Shown: piece by piece, positions 25,515-35,964 of the stretch
How the letters are laid out: each line of letters starts with the position of its first letter
How positions within the stretch are numbered: position 1 is the stretch's first letter
Assembly (NCBI GenBank): GCA_023238725.1
Contig: CM041552.1
Location: forward strand, 11,287,647 to 11,351,646
DNA from: Scortum barcoo
Taxonomy: Eukaryota > Chordata > Actinopteri > Centrarchiformes > Terapontidae
DNA: 64,000 nt
Direction of reading: 5' to 3'
Notes under the pieces: generated by a model
The model's input: only the letters and a program-made list of their open reading frames with translations
Database searches by the model: none
What the model was told of the DNA's origin: nothing
Made by a program: the position numbers and the translations under genes

Positions 25515-28130
25515 ATAAAATCATAAAAAACTTAATAGCCTGCACAAATTAAATTATTTAACAAAACAAAGAATTATATTCCAGAGGCACAAATGAATGT
25601 GCCTCGCTTAAAAAACATCCACCACTAAGTTCAATGTATATGCTCATAAGAGATTCAGAGACAGAAAGAGAATTTCTAAATGTTTAGACTTGTTGGCTGC
25701 ACAGCTGCTCGTATGAACGAATAAAATAAACACAAAGAACACACATTGTTAGGAATTATGGAGTTCTAGGGCCTTTTGCGCCTTTTTTACTCTCCAGTGA
25801 GAGAATTTGGCGCAGCAGAGCTTGTACAGTGTCATATACAACCTTCTACTGTCTTAAGATAATAATGGACAGAAAAACTTTGCTGAACAAACTCGAGTGG
25901 TTTTGTGAACACATTTCAAGTCTGATCTAAACAAACATGAATCTTCATGGAAGATTGCAGCGCACTGGGCGTGCAAGGGTTCATGTCCTAATCCCTGACG
26001 CAGAGTTTTATGTCTCTTCCACCACACGCAGCTTGGGACCTGCATGACAGCAAACCAAAAGCAGCGAGGAGGTTTGAACCGAAAGATGACCCTTCTCCGT
26101 CCTTAGATGGCTTATATATGGTTATGTTTGCTCGTTATTTTCATTATTCACCTGCTGTATATATAGATATGCCTACACAATGCTTGCGCCTGTTTCCTTT
26201 CAAGCTCGTACCCACTCTCTGTAACCCCACACTTACTGACACTCTGTGAATATGGAGCAGTGGATGTAATCTGCCGGTACATAAACTTTTGTCCTAAGAG
26301 ATTTATCATCCAGCCTGCAGCAGGGCAGCGGGCAGACTGACGGGTTGCCAGCTAATAAAAGCACTGGACTCTCAGTGGAGTGCATAGCTCATCACCCTTT
26401 ACAGTAGTTCCGCAACTTGCAGACAAGCTGTAGGCAGAGAGGAGCCGAAAACTTGTGTTTCATACATTCTGAGAAATGTCTCCTTTTATTTAAGTAATGC
26501 TGTCTTCACAGGATGGTCCTCCAGGCATGCCCTCAGTAGTCATTTTATTTTAACTGCGCTTTGGGTGGCTCTTGTTTTACAATTTATGAAAAGTATTTCC
26601 ACAAAATCTTTAAATTATTTCCTTCTTCTCTATATGATAGATGGCCCTGTTTTTTATTACATTTCTCTTTGTTTTCAGCGTGTACAAACCAATAAGTATA
26701 TTCAGTTTTTCAGTTTTTCTCACTAATGTGACTTCACCTCTTCCTTCCTCATCCTTCACTAACCTTTGTATATTCTGTAAGTATAGCATACTCGGGTGCC
26801 CCTTTATTTCTAGCTCTACCCTTTCTTTCTTACTGCTTCTTTTCTCCTTCTCCTATAGCTTTTTTATATGCCTACAGCCATTTGATATCGCCACAGTTCT
26901 CAGCTTCTTGTTCTCACACCTTGCCTTATCTTGTCTATTCCCTATCCTCCCAAGCTGCAGGCACCCTTTTATTTAACCTCAGTTCATTTCAGAGGTTTGC
27001 GTCCTATCTCATAACTCTTATCAGACGGGCCAGCACGTCTGCGCTGTGTCTGACAACGCTCTTGTCACCCAGCAGTGCCGGTCTGTTTGCGAAACTGCAT
27101 CATCCGCTGAAAGGGGAGCAGCATCAGCTTGCCTTTACTAAACGTACATACAGCATAATACATAAAGCTATATGATGGGTGTGACATAATAATTTGAAAT
27201 TTTGGTCGGACGTCAGCCAAGCCCAACCCCTTTCAGACATCTTCCTCGCGGTCTGGATCAGTGCTTGATCGGATCATTGACCCCATTGTACCAAATCACA
27301 GCCGTAGGTTTGTGGATGTTAGCCAGTAAGCCAATCATTCATGTTGATCGATGACAACGGCAAGTAGCTGCAGAAAATCAGCAAGGAGCTAGACGGGAGT
27401 GGCTGCAGAGATATTGATCATAAAGCTTACGACGGTCGAAATATGACAAGCAAGTGCTCTCTCTCACACATCCTCTCCCGCTGGTTCTTCCAGTCCCATC
27501 TAAACCCTGCAACATTTCATATACAATACCAGTCTATCATTATTGTTACTGGCAGAGGGTCCAAGCCATCAGCATGTCTTTACTGCAGGTCAGTCCATAA
27601 TTATGACGGTCCGCTTTCATTGTTATGCTTATACCATCTGTACAGTAACAGAGTGAGAAGAGTGTAATTAATTTAGATTTCACTTGTCCATATAAGTGTT
27701 AGATCAAGACCTGTGTATGGCTTTAGCACCCAAACACGTACAGCATGTCGAACAACATGATGAACGTGAAGTCATTTCACGCGGTCAGGGCAGCACCAGT
27801 GGTGACAGTAAACATATTGCCCTGAAGACACTCAGTCACACTTCAGATGGCTTTTACTGTGGAGAGCACCCTGTTGTCCGTATATTCGATATGGCTATCA
27901 TTCATGCTGCATGGATATATCTATTTTTTATCGACGTGGACAGTGGCGTAGTAGATGCAGACATACAAAAGCATACAGCAGCATGGACTGTCATTATTAG
28001 ATCATCCAATTTAACTGAAATTTTAAAAAGTAACATTTTGATACTCATTTATATTTCTTCACTTTTCTATACATTTGCGACATTTGTTTTTAAAAAGTTC
28101 TACATGAGTAAATAATTTGTCCATCCTCAC
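25515..28130. other. Intergenic, no supported gene
   Basis: A hydrophobic frame at 26641-26976 is pyrimidine-rich noise, and a 139-codon frame at 27696-28115 begins with GTG and matches no family I know. Nothing here has splice or coding signatures good enough to call. Confidence 0.45.
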
Positions 28131-28133
28131 GTA

Positions 28134-28470
28134 CCAGTAGTGAAAGAAGCATTCAGATTCCTTACTTAATTAAAAGTAGCAACAGCACAACGTAAAAATA
28201 CTCACTTACAACTTGTTGTTTCATGCTTGAAAGTTTTTAGTTTAATAGGTACTTTACTATACATGTATGTCACTATCATCAGCAAAATGCACATAAAGCA
28301 TAAGGAAAAGTACTCATTCTGCAGGCAAAATGGCTTCTTACAGTGGCACAGTATTATTATTGTTATTACTGATGCATTAACATACATACATCAACAATAT
28401 TAGTACTTAAGAACTGTATTTAAGGAAATGTAGTTGATTACGTTTTGATTTTTTTTTTTTTTTATACTTA
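28134..28470 (+). mobile_element. Teleost non-coding dispersed repeat, copy 2 (internally deleted)
   Basis: Starts AGTAGTGAAAGAAGCATTCAG and TTCCTTACTTAATTAAAAGTAGC, continues with AAAAGTACTCATTCTGCAGG and ACTGATGCATTAACATAC, and ends in a T16 run and TATACTTAA. Same family as 25085-25512; the right-hand part is shortened. Confidence 0.6.
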
Positions 28471-28474
28471 ACAT

Positions 28475-30780
28475 TATACGAAAATGAAATCCGTCAATAA
28501 CAATGTTCTCTCTCATCTGGAGAATATTATTTGCAGACCAGAGCATGTCTGTAACATCACAGTAATGGCTGTATGGGTTTTTGTGATTTCGATAATATTT
28601 TTGATGAATTGTTCACCCCCAGCATGTATGCAGCTGCATGCACTCCCTCCCCAGTTGCACCCACATGTCATCGTGACTGTTGGCACATTGATAACTTTCC
28701 AAGCTGAGTCTTATCTTTGATGTCTGATGAACGACTTCATAGACACACGCACACACACACAGACAAACATGTTTGCATTTGGGCATGCATCAACAGCCTG
28801 AATCCTTTCTCAAGTATTTTGACTGTCAGTGAGGTGTGAGCTATTCTTAGCGGTGTTTGGCCTGAGGCGGGATCTTGTTTCACAATGATGTAGATACAGC
28901 TAATGGAAAATGTTTCTAATTACAGAAAGTTCACAATAACGTTGAAACTATGTCATTCCACTCACAGACAGAGAAGTGCACTATATAAGTAACTAAGACC
29001 AAGTGCCTGATCAGGGCGAGTAAACACATGCTAATGGCAAAGTATAGTGGTAGCACAGTGTTGTAGCCATGAGACCTGAACAAAATATTTTCTCTAGCAT
29101 GTTTACTTAACTGCAACAGCTGGAAAACATGTAACTGGTCGTGTGACTTTTTTTGAAAAATTGCATCATGTTGTGTACAAACACTGCTCTCGAGGCTCAG
29201 CACGGCCTGAGCAGGGTGTTCCATTTTTCCTCAGAAGACTATGCACTGAGAAAGGAAACTATGTAAGAGCAATGCTGCATGAAAAATCCAGAAATAAAGT
29301 CCTGTAAGGCTGCAGATTATTGCATTATTCACTATACTGCAGCAGCAATGTGTGAATTTGTATGTGTGAGAGTTAATATTGCCTCCTGGATTTTGCAGCA
29401 CATTCACATGGTGTCTATGGGTCCCTTACAGTTTGCAGTATAACCGCAACACAGTGATCACACTGTCCCGTGATTGTTTGCATCACGGGTTATTCACCAA
29501 GGACTGCTCGCTGACATTTTGATTACATTAGGTTTTTGTGTGGTTAGCGGTAGTTTTTGGCTCAAGCAGACGGTGCCCCTGTGATGGATGTGGTTGTGCC
29601 TGCGCCAACCGTAAATCTCCGAGAACAAAGCTCAGTGTTTTCCTTTACCAGTCCTGACTGTGATTACCCTGCAGACCCCCCACCCCCTTTGCCACCAACA
29701 GTGTCCTCTGGAAAAAAAAAAAACACAGCGCAAACTTTGTCTCTCACAACTGCCATTACTCTTCACACACGACTCTCCTTTCTGTTCTCCTCTGTTGTTC
29801 CTCTGAACGGCCTCTTCTCAGCACTTACTCGAACGCTCTTCCCCCGATGGTGGTGAAATGCAGCGAAGAAAAGCTTTTTCTAATTCTAGATGCAGAATAA
29901 ACAGAGGAGGACGTGAGAGAAAGGAGGTGAAAGGTGGCTGAAAAGGGTGGGAGGAGATACTGGCAAGCGTCCCAACTTTCTGCAAGTCAAGATTTGACAC
30001 TGGCTCAAAAGCACTGATGTTGGCTTGAGATTTGGTGTTGGCTGAAGCTAACCTTCCTTACATCTAATCTGCGTGTACACGGAGCACGGAGGATATATAC
30101 ACCACAAATAAACATATATCCATACATATTAATATTCATGCGGTCCCTGTGCATGTCACAGTGACTCCTTTTGACAATGAAACACCAACCAAAAGTCAAC
30201 AAAGAGAAAAAAACGGCTAAAACAGCCACCTACTCGAATAAGGTCTCCGCTGCCTTCAGGCTCTCCAACACAGACAAACACACGCAGACACACACATTTG
30301 CCAAGGCCAGCTATGCAGTTTGCACCTCAAAGCCACAAAATCAAAAGCCGTTTGTATTCACGGGCGCTGTTTGAAGGAAGAGGGTTGGTTGGTTTCCTGT
30401 GCCCACAACACCGCGCAGCCCCGGGGTCCTGGCGACAACCTCACACCCCTGTCTGCATCAATAACCCCGCGCCATTGTGACGGGACACAAAAGCTGTCTT
30501 AGGATAAGCCAGGAGAAAAAGGTGCCACTCTTTATTCCTCCCTCGTCACCTCGCTTCCTCCTGGCTGTGTTGAAAAATAAAGTCAACAGCAGCGCAGTGA
30601 AAGACGGGGAGCGGCCAGAGGGCAGAGCTCTGCACGCACTGGTCTGTTCACCCGTAACAGTGCACACATGTAACTAAGAACACGCTCAGCTGACACAGAC
30701 AAAGTGACACAAACACTGCGAGTGATCGTTCTTAAAAATAACCCGCCATGTTAAAAGAATTGCGTGAGTCTTATTATCTC
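28475..30780. other. Intergenic, nothing recognised
   Basis: No exon is supportable. It lies just downstream of the probable end of the p2ry1 message. Confidence 0.45.
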
Positions 30781-30805
30781 GTCTGGCATGTTTTAAATAT
30801 AAAAA

Positions 30806-30811
30806 TTTATT
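30806..30811 (-). terminator. Candidate p2ry1 polyadenylation signal
   Basis: AATAAA in p2ry1 orientation, about 1.34 kb after the stop codon, in an A/T-rich context. Chosen by position and consensus only. Confidence 0.4.
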
Positions 30812-31111
30812 GACAAAGATACACGTGGCCCCAAATATCCTGTACAGATGATTCACTTCCTTTCTTGACAATGGCTGACCACATTACAGATTGACAAAGG
30901 TATTAGTACAGACATCAAACATCTACATAGTCCAGGGTAAAATATGTAGCAGGGAGCTCCGACAATCATACCTCCAGAGTGACAACAGCAGATACAAAAG
31001 AGAAATGATTATCTGTCAAAACACGGACACAGTGCAGAATTTATGTTGAGGTATCTCATACTAACAAGTCTTCAATAAGGTGATGGGGTCACAAGGCAGG
31101 TGACTGAGTCT

Positions 31112-31113
<2 letters not shown>

Positions 31114-31151
<38 letters not shown>
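31114..31151. repeat. (TG)19 microsatellite
   Basis: Perfect GT/TG run of 38 nt inside the probable p2ry1 3' UTR. In the transcript it would read as a CA repeat, a possible hnRNP L-type binding tract. Confidence 0.97.
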
Positions 31152-31153
<2 letters not shown>

Positions 31154-32150
31154 CAGTTGGAGCCTGCTGTGGTTACGTCAGTGTTTCACTGGTGATATCT
31201 GTTACTGGACTCATGCACTAAAGGTCTGGTATTAGTGAAACAAAACAGTTAACAACACAAACTAATCTGGAACGTCACAACATCCTGTACAGTGCACCTC
31301 AAAGAAAAAAAAAAAACATTAATTGGAGTATCATATAAACAAAAATACTGTATTATCTTCTCTTTTGTTTTTTTTTTCTGTACGGAACAAGTTAACAGGG
31401 CGAGAACGACTGCGGCAACAGAGCCGTTGCCGACCTCAACCTCAGAGCTGTCAAAATGAAAAACTAGTCGACCACATTCCTCGCCCAGTCAGTAATAGAT
31501 GGAGTAAGAAATGAGGAGTGATAGGTAGCCCTCTGAGCAGAGAGTCTCCGGTCATAGTGCATTACAGTGTCTGCACGGCACATCCGCGCAGCAATCTCAG
31601 TTTCAGTGCATTCATGTTTCCCTCTAAAAAAACAAAACGTCCCAGGTACACTCCCTTGACCACAAGCTCTCACCTGCTTAATAGCTATTGATTAAGCATC
31701 AGCTCAGTGGCTAAAGAAGGTGCTATCCATTCTCAGTCCTATTTTTTCCAGGACAAATTGATGAACAGGACATTATAGCTTACAGGGGAGCCTATTTCCC
31801 CCCCAAGCTCGCCCGATCGTAATGTTCATTTTGTCCAAAGTGTAAGCAACACTGACTAATCAATAAGAATGAAGAGTGATGGCTCTAACATTTAGAGTAC
31901 AATACGTGTACGGGACCATATAGTACAATAGCTTATCGACATCGACATCGACATCGCTGCAAACAAGCGATGGTTATCACAGGATTACATGGAGCATTTA
32001 TCCTACAGTTCTATAAACCATCGGCCATCCCATTTTAGACCCAGTCTTCAGTCCCCACACAGTGCATTTATCTACTTAGTACAAAGTCCATCCTGGTTTC
32101 CAAAACTAACAGAGATCTGCTCCCATCGGCAGCCACACGGAGGAGCCCCA

Positions 32151-33230
32151 TCACAGCCTCCGGTCGCCATTCTCCATGTACTCAGCCAGGCTGTTGAGCG
32201 CCGTCTCCTCGCTCTTGGACTGAAGCACATGATCCCCCTTTCTGGAGGGTTTTTTAGTTGCCCGCGACAGCTTCCTCCTGAAGGTATCACCGGCCAGGAA
32301 GTAAAGAATAGGATCCACGCAGCTGTTGAGGCTGGCCAGGCCCCGCGTCACCTGGTAGGTGGCGTAGACGCGGTTATTAAAATCGCACATGTCGGGGCTC
32401 TGGAAGTACAGCCTGGCACGCATGTTGAGGTTCTTCATCACGTGGAAGGGCAGGTAGGAGACGGCGAAGACCGCGAGCACGAAAATGCTGCGATGATGAC
32501 CAGGTGGATGGATTTCTGCCGCAGGGGCGCGTTGTTCATGTCGTTGTAGATCAGCGCTTTGACGATCATGCCGTAACAACAAAATATGATGATAAAGGGG
32601 ATGCAGAACCCAAACACAGTCAGAGTCATGCTGTAGATAAAATAACCTGGTAACTCGTCCTCAGTGGTGGTGTCATAACAAATGGTCGCATTGCGCTTCA
32701 AGCCAGTCCTGGAATAATAAAGGATCGGGGAGATGCCTATAACGACCACCACCCACACCAACGCGCTGGTGATGACAGCGTTTTTCTTCTTCAGCCGGCC
32801 CAGAGACTTGAGCGGGTGCACCACCCCGGTGTACCTGTGCACGCTGATGCAGGTCAGAAACAGAACAGAATACTCCCGTAGAGAGATTCACGTGGAAGAT
32901 GAAGCGCTGCAGTCGGCACAGCACGTCCCCGAAAATCCAGTCGGTTTTGTTGAAGTAGTAGAAGATAAGGAAGGGCAGCGAGAGCACGTAGCAGAAGTCA
33001 GCCAGCGCCAGGTTGAACATGTAGACGGAGATGCTGCTCCAGGGTCTCATGTGGCACACGAACATCCAGATGGCCAGGCTGTTGCCCACCAGCCCCGTGA
33101 TGAAGACCATGATGTAGACGGTGGGCAGGTAGTAGAACTGGAAGCCCGTCTTGGTGAGGGAGCATCCTCGCGTGTGATTGTGGAGGTCGGTGACGTTCAG
33201 CAGCGAGGTCAGGTTCAGGTCAGTGGTCAT
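32151..33230 (-). CDS. p2ry1: P2Y purinoceptor 1, single exon, reading frame disrupted
   Basis: ADP-activated class A GPCR of the plasma membrane, Gq-coupled in the family. The start ATG at 33230 has A at -3. The first 116 residues are intact: extracellular tail with glycosylation sites at Asn6, Asn12 and Asn18 and the conserved Cys23; TM1 with Asn50; TM2 LALAD ending at Asp78; Asn94-Lys-Thr; TM3 Cys105. The frame then breaks by about 7 extra bases (32861-32886). HRYTGVVHPLKSLG, TM4, the second loop (ICYDTT) and TM5 lie in the next frame to about 32492. An 11-base insertion at 32481-32491 returns to the first frame for TM6 (FAVSYLPFHVMK, His and Lys), TM7 (YQVTRGLASLNSCVDPILYF) and the tail ending GDRRL. 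Unedited translation stops after TM3 at 32673. Everything between the lesions is well conserved, so this is either sequence error or very recent inactivation. Synteny with mbnl1 and rap2b supports P2RY1 over other P2Y receptors. Confidence 0.9.
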
Positions 33231-33260
33231 GGTGTCAGGGGGCAGAGGTGGGTCCTTTTA

Positions 33261-33510
33261 CTGCATGAAAGGGATTGACAGATGGGAAGGGGAGGAGGAG
33301 ATTGAGGGGGGGGGACACATTTGACGTTTAAGCTCTGGTTTGGCATTTGAATGCAGCTTTAAACACACACATTAAAAGGCGTGTTAAACATGCACGTCTG
33401 TCTCTGTGTGCCTGTGTTTCGATTTAAATGAGGGTGTGCGCTCGGAGGCAGGCGCGCACGGGCTTCACGCCCCAAACTTAATTTCATGCGGAACGCCTCC
33501 GTGCAGATCC

Positions 33511-33542
<32 letters not shown>

Positions 33543-33563
33543 GATTATTACAACAACACTCAC
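33261..33563 (-). other. Candidate 5' UTR intron of p2ry1
   Basis: In p2ry1 direction a good donor (CTCAGCG then GTGAGTG, intron starting at 33563) and a plausible acceptor (CCCTTTCATGCAG, ending at 33261) bracket 303 nt just before the start codon. The interval holds the CA repeat at 33512-33541. Inferred from splice consensus only; as I recall, mammalian P2RY1 messages are usually unspliced. Confidence 0.35.
33512..33541. repeat. (AC)15 microsatellite
   Basis: Perfect run in the p2ry1 5' flank, inside the candidate 5' UTR intron. Confidence 0.97.
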
Positions 33564-33718
33564 CGCTGAGGCCGACTCGTCGTCCACATTCCTGAAGGCT
33601 TCACAGCTGCAAAGGTTTCAGTCAACGCGAGCTGTCAGGTGCCCTCCTCCGGTCTCCCGACGGTGTTTGGGGATTGTTAAAAAGTTGCATCGCACTTCAA
33701 GAGAGAGAGAGGAGAAAA

Positions 33719-33741
33719 CACACACACACACACACACACAC
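33719..33741. repeat. (CA)11 microsatellite
   Basis: Perfect run about 490 bp upstream of the p2ry1 start codon, preceded by a short GA run at about 33700-33712. Confidence 0.95.
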
Positions 33742-33808
33742 TTTCCCGTCGATTCGTCATGCGGGGCGACGGTTTCCCACAGCGGCAGGCGGCAGTGTGG
33801 GACGCAGC

Positions 33809-33828
33809 AGAGAGAGAGAGAGAGAGAG
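33809..33828. repeat. (AG)10 microsatellite
   Basis: Purine run in the p2ry1 upstream region, first of two purine tracts followed by a complementary CT tract. Confidence 0.95.
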
Positions 33829-33873
33829 CTGCAGGCTCTGGCACGAAGAGCAGGAATGGCAAAGCAGCGCTCC

Positions 33874-33878
<5 letters not shown>

Positions 33879-33914
<36 letters not shown>
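33879..33914. repeat. (GA)18 microsatellite
   Basis: Perfect 36-nt purine tract. It is complementary to the CT tract at 34000-34020, giving an inverted-repeat arrangement. Confidence 0.97.
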
Positions 33915-33918
<4 letters not shown>

Positions 33919-33999
33919 GCTCTTGTGCGCCGTGGAGAGGGAGGTGCGCGCCACAGAGAGAGCCACTGAGCCGAGCCTGCCTCCGTCCCCAAAACGCTC

Positions 34000-34020
34000 C
34001 CTCTCTCTCTCTCTCTCTCT
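34000..34020. repeat. (CT)10 microsatellite
   Basis: Pyrimidine tract about 85 nt after the GA tract. It lies about 60 bp from the left end of the Tc1-type element. Confidence 0.95.
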
Positions 34021-34081
34021 CACCCTTCTCCAGCTGGACCCAAGATCAAGAAGAAGACCCTCAGATCCAGATCAGGATATA

Positions 34082-34695
34082 CACTACAGGCCAAACATTT
34101 GGAAGCAACTTCAAGTTTCTGTTCACAATGCCTTTCTTAAAAACCAGCATGAGTTATATGTATTTTGGGATGTATTTACTGCATGATCAGACTTTGCTTT
34201 CATTGATATGCACCATTTTCCTCAGTTTACCTTTAGGTATACATTGATGTTACCAGAATAAATTTCAACTAAAAAAAGAAGGGCTTAGTTTTAGAGTCGA
34301 GAAGATTTGCAAGAGTCACAACTTCAGTGCAAAAGTAAAAAAAAACAAATCACAGTTTGCATTATTCACTTTAACTCTTTGGCTTTTGAGAGTCTGCATA
34401 CAAAAATCCCAATAAATCTCAACTGCATTTCAAATCTCTGACAAACTACCGCAGAAATGGCTAGAAAGAAGCAACTGAGTAAAGAAACAAGAGTACAGAT
34501 TTGTACACTGAGAAAAGAAGGATATACTGAAAGAGAAATTGCAAAACGCCTAATGGTGTCCAACAAAAATGCCTTCTGATAAGTTACTCTTCATATAATA
34601 ATCATGTTTATTTTGTTGCAAAGTATACCAATGAAACTTATGATCTTTTTTTGTACCAAATTTGATCTTTGCTTCCAAACTTTTGGCCTGTAGTG
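34082..34695 (+). mobile_element. Deleted Tc1/mariner-type transposon
   Basis: The left end CACTACAGGCCAAACATTTG and the right end, whose complement starts CACTACAGGCCAAAAGTTTG, form terminal inverted repeats extending through GGAAGCAA. This is the known end sequence type of Tc1-like fish elements. A TA precedes the left end; the right flank is CA, so the TA target duplication has decayed. The element is 614 bp, against about 1.6 kb for a complete one, and keeps only the start of the transposase gene (34457-34579). It sits about 850 bp upstream of the p2ry1 start codon. Confidence 0.85.
34457..34579 (+). pseudogene. Tc1-type transposase, N-terminal remnant
   Basis: A 40-residue frame starts MARKKQLSKETRVQIC and continues with LRKEGYTEREIAKRL. 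This is the first helix-turn-helix of the bipartite DNA-binding domain of Tc1-like transposases, which binds the element's inverted repeats. It stops right after MVSNKNAF. The second DNA-binding half and the DDE catalytic domain are missing, so no transposition activity is possible from this copy. Confidence 0.85.
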
Positions 34696-34699
34696 CAGG

Positions 34700-35590
34700 T
34701 ACAGACAAATGTGGACACTCACTGTTTTAGCCAGACAGAGTTAATTTCTGTTGTGGTTATGAAGAGAAAAAAAATACATCTGCCTTATTTGGCATCCTTT
34801 TTTTTTTTGTAACCAGGGTATCATTTTTAAATGACGTTAAGCCATTATTGGAGCAGGGTGATATGTCGCGGTTTGTCATTTCCGCTCAGGTATTTGTGTA
34901 ATATATTCTTCCACAGCTACTGTCAATCACAAGGAGTCAGGAACCATTGACTGAGAGGTAAAAAAAAAATAAAGGGAGACGGTTAGGCAGGGGCCGGGAG
35001 CATAAAAGACAATAAATTAGTGTTTTCTGCATCAGGATGGTCATTTTGTGTCTCCTAAACGGCTGAGACAGACGGCGTGTGACGGAGCACAAGGACAAAG
35101 CAGACACTGGCAGAGGCAGCAGACAGAAGGAGGGTGGTGGGGAATAAGTGAAGGGATCCTCCATGGAGAGAGAGAGCCAAAGGTTAAGTTAATTATGCTG
35201 TGATGCCAAATGTCTTAAAAAATGCAGGAAGAGGAGTTAGCCAAGATTGTAGTAATAATCTAATGGATGTTATTAATAAGGCAGAAAAAGTAAATGTCCA
35301 CTATAAACTTGGTAGATGTCCATTATGGTCCATCAGAGGATATTAGGTTTGGTGGCTTTTCCATGTAGCCATGAAACTCCTTTGCTATTTCTATTTTTTA
35401 AAAATTTGAAAAATGAGACACGTCACAAAAGCAACACACACACACACACATATATATTTCAAATGATGCTCTGTAGCCAGCTCTGTAGGAGTAGCATGTA
35501 ACAATAATAGTTTAAAAGGGCAGTAATTTGGTACAAACTATAGGAAAAATGGATACGGTCTTCTAAAAGTGGACTTTCAATTATTTATTC
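34700..35590. other. Intergenic, nothing recognised
   Basis: No gene or long repeat seen between the Tc1-type element and the SINE. Confidence 0.5.
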
Positions 35591-35595
35591 CAGTT

Positions 35596-35607
35596 AACTG
35601 TAGCATA
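35596..35607. repeat. Target-site duplication, left copy
   Basis: AACTGTAGCATA, identical to 35949-35960, directly abutting the SINE head. Confidence 0.85.
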
Positions 35608-35948
35608 GGGCAGCACAGTAGTGTAGTGGTTAGCACTGTCGCCTGAGGCAGGCCCTTCTGTATAGAGTTTGCATGTTCTCCCTGTGCCTGCATGTGGGTT
35701 CTCTCTGGGTACTCCAGCTTCCTCCCACAATCCAAAGACATGCAGGTTAGGTTAATTGGCAACTCTAAATTGCCCCTAGGTGTGGATGTGAGTGTGAATG
35801 GTTGTTTGTCCTTCAATGTCAGCCCTGCGACTGACTGGCAGTGGCCAGTCCAGGGTGTACCCGCCTCTCTCGCCCAAGATAGCTGGGACAAGGCTCCAGC
35901 ACCCCTGTGTGTGCTCAGGATAAGCAGGTTTAGAAGATGGATGGATGG
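35608..35948 (+). mobile_element. tRNA-headed SINE with L2-like tail, box B lost
   Basis: The head GGGCAGCACAGTAGTGTAGTGG contains an A-box-like GTAGTGGTTAGC. The body includes GAGTTTGCATGTTCTCCCTG, TTCCTCCCACAATCCAAAGA, GGTTAATTGGCAACTCTAAA, and CCAGTCCAGGGTGTACCCGCC. The tail is GATGGATGGATGG. I recognise this as a very abundant teleost retroposon. The segment that normally carries the box B motif (GGTTCGATTCC-like) is missing between CGCCTGAGGCA and GGCCCTTCTGT, so the internal promoter is incomplete. A perfect 12-bp target duplication flanks it. Confidence 0.85.
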
Positions 35949-35960
35949 AACTGTAGCATA
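35949..35960. repeat. Target-site duplication, right copy
   Basis: AACTGTAGCATA directly after the GGATGG tail. A perfect 12-bp match indicates LINE-mediated retroposition and a fairly recent insertion. Confidence 0.85.
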
Positions 35961-35964
35961 ACAT

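Larger units (their letters stand above)
30785..32150 (-). other. Probable p2ry1 3' UTR
   Basis: Non-coding, A/T-rich sequence following the p2ry1 stop codon. A canonical AATAAA on the minus strand lies at 30806-30811, the best candidate polyadenylation signal, giving a 3' UTR of about 1.35 kb. The stretch includes the TG run at 31114-31151. Extent is inferred. Confidence 0.45.

Noticed and set aside
26641..26976. Hydrophobic 111-codon frame resembling a membrane protein
   Set aside because: Composition follows a pyrimidine-rich stretch; no conserved motif and no relation to a neighbouring gene.
27696..28115. 139-codon plus-strand frame
   Set aside because: Begins with GTG, first ATG is eight codons in, no family match, no splice or promoter context; most likely chance.
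32733..33278. Plus-strand frame of 181 codons across p2ry1
   Set aside because: Exact antisense of the receptor coding region, no homology of its own.
33406..34247. Plus- and minus-strand frames upstream of p2ry1
   Set aside because: Made of CA, GA and CT microsatellite translations such as RERERE, THTHTH and SLSLSL.
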